A DNA stretch of 15,196 bases. It comes from Rhodobacteraceae bacterium UBA996 (GTDB taxonomy: Bacteria; Pseudomonadota; Alphaproteobacteria; Rhodobacterales; Rhodobacteraceae). Where the stretch lies: positions 2,413 through 17,608 of the forward strand of contig DBBA01000245.1 in the NCBI GenBank assembly GCA_002291955.1, written 5' to 3'. The notes beneath the pieces were generated by a model. That model worked only from the letters and a program-made list of their open reading frames with translations. It was not told where the DNA came from and searched no databases. Position numbers and translations under genes: made by a program. Every line of letters starts with the position of its first letter. Position 1 is the first letter of the stretch. Below are positions 13,207 through 15,196 of the stretch, piece by piece.

Positions 13207-14859
13207 TCACATGTTGGGATAGTTCGGCCCGCCGCCACCCTGCGGCGTCGTCCAGACGACATTCTGGCTGGGGTCCTTGATATCGCAGGTCTTGCAGTGG
13301 ACGCAGTTCTGGAAGTTGATCTGGAACCGCGTGTCGTCGCCCGTCCCCAGCACCTCGTACACGCCCGCCGGGCAATAGCGTTGCGCGGGTTCGGCATAGT
13401 CGGGCAGGTTCACCCGGATCGGCACGTCCGCATCGGTCAGCCGCAGGTGGGCGGGCTGGTCCTCGTCGTGGTTGGTGAAGCTGTAGGCGACGTTCGTCAG
13501 CCGGTCGAAGCTTAGCACCCCATCGGGCTTCGGGTAGGCGATGGGCTGGTGCCGGAACGCGCGTTCCGTCGCTGCGGCGTCGGTCTTGGCATGCGCCCGC
13601 GTGCCGAACGGGTTGAGGCCCGTCAGATGTGCCACCCACATGTCGAACCCGCCCGCGACCAGCGACGCCGCCAGTCCCCAGTCCGACCACAGCGGCTTCA
13701 CGTTGCGCACGCGCTTGAGGTCCTTGGCCACCGGCCCCGACTTCAGCGCGCGGTCATAGGCATCCAGCCGGTCGCCCGCCCGGCCGGCGGCGATGGCCTC
13801 GGCGGCCGCTTCGGCGGCCTGCATCCCCGACCACATGGCGTTGTGGTTGCCCTTGATGCGCGGCACGTTCACCAGCCCCGCCGAACAGCCCAGGATTGCC
13901 ACGCCCGGGGCGGCCACCTGCGGGATCGACTGCCAACCGCCTTCGGTGATCGCGCGGGCGCCATAGCTGATGCGCTTGCCCCCCTTCAGCAGGTCGGCCA
14001 CCATCGGGTGGTGCTTCCAGCGCTGGAATTCCTGATAGGGGGCCAGATGCGGGTTGCGGTAGTTCAGGTGCACCACGAAGCCCAGGTACACCTGGTTCCC
14101 CTCGGCATGGTACAGGAACGACCCGCCGCCCGCGTTGCCGCCCAAGGGCCAGCCCATGGAATGTTCCACCCGGCCGGGGCGGTGCTTCGCGGGGTCGATC
14201 TCCCAGATTTCCTTCATGCCGAGCCCGTATTTCTGCGGCTCGGACGCGGAATCGAGCGCGAGGCGCGCGATCACCTGCTTGGTCAGCGATCCCCGCGCCC
14301 CTTCGGCCAGGAACACGTACTTGCCGCGCAACTCCATCCCCGGGTCATAGGACGGCCCCGGCGTGCCGTCCTGCGCGCGCCCGAACTCGCCCGCGACCAC
14401 GCCCAGCACCGTGCCGCCATCGTCCGACCAGACGACTTCGGAACACGACATGCCGGGAAAGATCTCGACCCCCAGCCCCTCGGCCACGCCCGCCATCCAG
14501 CGGCAGACATTGCCCATCGACACGATGAAGCAGCCGTGGTTCGACATGAACGGCGGCATCACCGCGTTCGGAATGCGGATGGACCCGGCCTCGCCCAGCA
14601 CATGGAACCGGTCCTCGGTCACGGCGGTGCGAATCGGGGCGCCCATGCCGCGCCAGTCCGGCAAGAGCGCGTCCAGCGCCGACGGGTCCAGCACTGCGCC
14701 CGACAGGATATGCGCGCCGACCTCGGACCCCTTTTCCAGCACCACCACGGACAGGTCCGGGTTCACCTGTTTCAGCCGGATCGCCGCCGACAGGCCTGCG
14801 GGGCCCGCCCCCACGATCACCACGTCATAGTCCATCGCGGGGCGTTCGATGCGGGTCAT
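13207..14859 (-). CDS. Electron transfer flavoprotein-ubiquinone oxidoreductase
   Basis: Membrane-attached FAD/4Fe-4S enzyme that takes electrons from ETF, reduced by acyl-CoA and amino-acid dehydrogenases, and passes them to ubiquinone. 550 residues, the bacterial length. Seen: FAD-binding GAGPAG (17-22) in YDVVIVGAGPAGLSAAIRL, a glutamate EKGSEVGAH at the end of strand 2, the NVPRIKGNHNAMWSGMQAAEAA segment (broken here at W) contacting FAD, and C-terminal cluster cysteines C496, C519, C522 and C525 (RYCPAG, then NCVHCKTCDIKDP). It ends GGGGPNYPNM, the family's usual tail. ATG 14859 has GGGAGAG 8 nt upstream; the longer open frame to 15174 runs across the greA start and is rejected. Divergent from greA; the TPR gene and ispE follow. 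Confidence 0.96.
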   Translation of the reverse strand: MTRIERPAMDYDVVIVGAGPAGLSAAIRLKQVNPDLSVVVLEKGSEVGAHILSGAVLDPSALDALLPDWRGMGAPIRTAVTEDRFHVLGEAGSIRIPNAVMPPFMSNHGCFIVSMGNVCRWMAGVAEGLGVEIFPGMSCSEVVWSDDGGTVLGVVAGEFGRAQDGTPGPSYDPGMELRGKYVFLAEGARGSLTKQVIARLALDSASEPQKYGLGMKEIWEIDPAKHRPGRVEHSMGWPLGGNAGGGSFLYHAEGNQVYLGFVVHLNYRNPHLAPYQEFQRWKHHPMVADLLKGGKRISYGARAITEGGWQSIPQVAAPGVAILGCSAGLVNVPRIKGNHNAMWSGMQAAEAAAEAIAAGRAGDRLDAYDRALKSGPVAKDLKRVRNVKPLWSDWGLAASLVAGGFDMWVAHLTGLNPFGTRAHAKTDAAATERAFRHQPIAYPKPDGVLSFDRLTNVAYSFTNHDEDQPAHLRLTDADVPIRVNLPDYAEPAQRYCPAGVYEVLGTGDDTRFQINFQNCVHCKTCDIKDPSQNVVWTTPQGGGGPNYPNM

Positions 14860-14894
14860 GGCGGCGGCTCTCCCGGACATAATCTTGCGCACGC

Positions 14895-14923
14895 CATGTA
14901 GCCGCCGCGCCGCGCTGCCGCAA
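14895..14923 (-). promoter_or_regulatory. Candidate promoter of ETF-QO
   Basis: On the minus strand TTGCGG (14923-14918), 17-nt spacer, TACATG (14900-14895). A transcript would start near 14888 with a leader of about 30 nt. A second TTGCGG sits at 14929-14924. -10 match is moderate. Confidence 0.35.
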
Positions 14924-14964
14924 CCGCAACGCGGCGTCCGGTCGCGCACCGCGAACCCTTCCCC

Positions 14965-14992
14965 TTGCAATCCGCGCCGCCCGGCGCAAGGT
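14965..14992 (+). promoter_or_regulatory. Candidate promoter of greA
   Basis: TTGCAA (14965-14970), 16-nt spacer, CAAGGT (14987-14992), followed by TGCAGG. The arrangement mirrors that of phaA (TTGCAC, TAAGGT, GCAGG). A start near 15000 gives a leader of about 58 nt that includes the hairpin at 15013-15036. Confidence 0.4.
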
Positions 14993-15012
14993 TGCAGGAC
15001 CGATACGGCAGC

Positions 15013-15036
15013 GGGCGGGTCCATCCGGGCCCGCCC
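15013..15036 (+). other. 10-bp hairpin in the greA leader
   Basis: GGGCGGGTCC (15013-15022) pairs with GGGCCCGCCC (15027-15036), nine Watson-Crick pairs and one U-G, around the loop ATCC. It ends 21 nt before the greA ATG. No U-tract follows. In E. coli greA also has a structured leader that yields the short RNA GraL, so a control role is conceivable but unproven. Confidence 0.5.
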
Positions 15037-15057
15037 CTCAACATTGAAGACAGGCCC

Positions 15058-15196
15058 ATGGACAAGATTCCGATGACCCGCAAAGGCTTCGACGCGCTCA
15101 ACGCGGAACTGAAGCAGCTGAAGTCGGTGGAACGCCCGGCCGTCATCAAGGCCATCGCCGAGGCGCGCGAACACGGCGACCTGTCCGAGAACGCCG
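15058..15196 (+). CDS. greA: Transcription elongation factor GreA, 5' part only
   Basis: Binds the secondary channel of RNA polymerase and stimulates cleavage of the backtracked RNA 3' end. The first 46 residues are present: MDKIPMTRKGFDALNAEL, then KSVERP and IAEAREHGDLSENA, the N-terminal coiled-coil hairpin whose tip carries the conserved acidic D-L-S-E-N turn. A complete GreA is about 156 residues, so about 110 lie outside the window. ATG 15058 is the family's usual start; only a weak ribosome site (ACAGG) precedes it. Divergent from ETF-QO across a 198-bp region that holds both candidate promoters. Confidence 0.95.
   Translation, partial: MDKIPMTRKGFDALNAELKQLKSVERPAVIKAIAEAREHGDLSENA

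Noticed and set aside
13549..14901. 450-aa plus-strand frame opposite ETF-QO
   Set aside because: His/Arg-rich shadow; the ETF-QO protein on the minus strand has all cofactor motifs.

Overview
This is an ordinary-looking stretch of chromosome from a very GC-rich alphaproteobacterium, most likely Rhodobacterales (Rhodobacteraceae). The evidence is the strong G/C third-position bias, the gene neighbourhoods (argH/small lipoproteins/lysA, ETF-QO/TPR/ispE next to a polyprenyl synthase, phaA-phaB), and two intergenic elements with a CCAAATAyCCC core that I remember as common between genes in this group. I see no transposase, phage gene, CRISPR array, tRNA or rRNA. I did not find an undescribed multi-gene defence or mobile system. 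The novelty is in small genes, untranslated structures and regulatory DNA.

Layout. At 1-3482 (minus strand) argH is followed by three tiny lipoprotein genes and a DUF2834 membrane protein. Every junction from argH to DUF2834 is an ATGA stop/start overlap. A hairpin-rich spacer follows, then lysA, which starts at TTG and runs off the left edge. At 3499-5023 (plus) are a secreted TlpA-type thioredoxin, divergent from argH across only 16 bp, and a stand-alone EAL-domain c-di-GMP phosphodiesterase. At 5116-8064 (plus) are a promoter, phaA, an intrinsic terminator, phaB and a YddG-like DMT exporter. At 8069-9330 (minus) are DUF2007, a TrmN6-like tRNA methyltransferase coupled to it by a GTGA overlap, and a DUF465 coiled-coil protein. 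At 9373-10395 (plus) is a long-chain polyprenyl diphosphate synthase, convergent with a minus-strand series: ETF-QO (13207-14859), a secreted TPR protein and ispE. At 15058 (plus) greA begins and is cut by the right edge.

How the genes work together. argH makes arginine and lysA makes lysine from meso-diaminopimelate; the lipoprotein beside lysA resembles LptM/YifL. PhaA and PhaB turn two acetyl-CoA into (R)-3-hydroxybutyryl-CoA, the precursor of polyhydroxybutyrate; the polymerase phaC is not in the window. IspE (MEP pathway) and the polyprenyl synthase (quinone side chain) are both isoprenoid genes, and ETF-QO passes electrons to the quinone whose tail that synthase makes.

All function calls come from recognising motifs and family patterns by eye. 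No alignment or database search was run, and promoter and terminator calls are pattern-based predictions.
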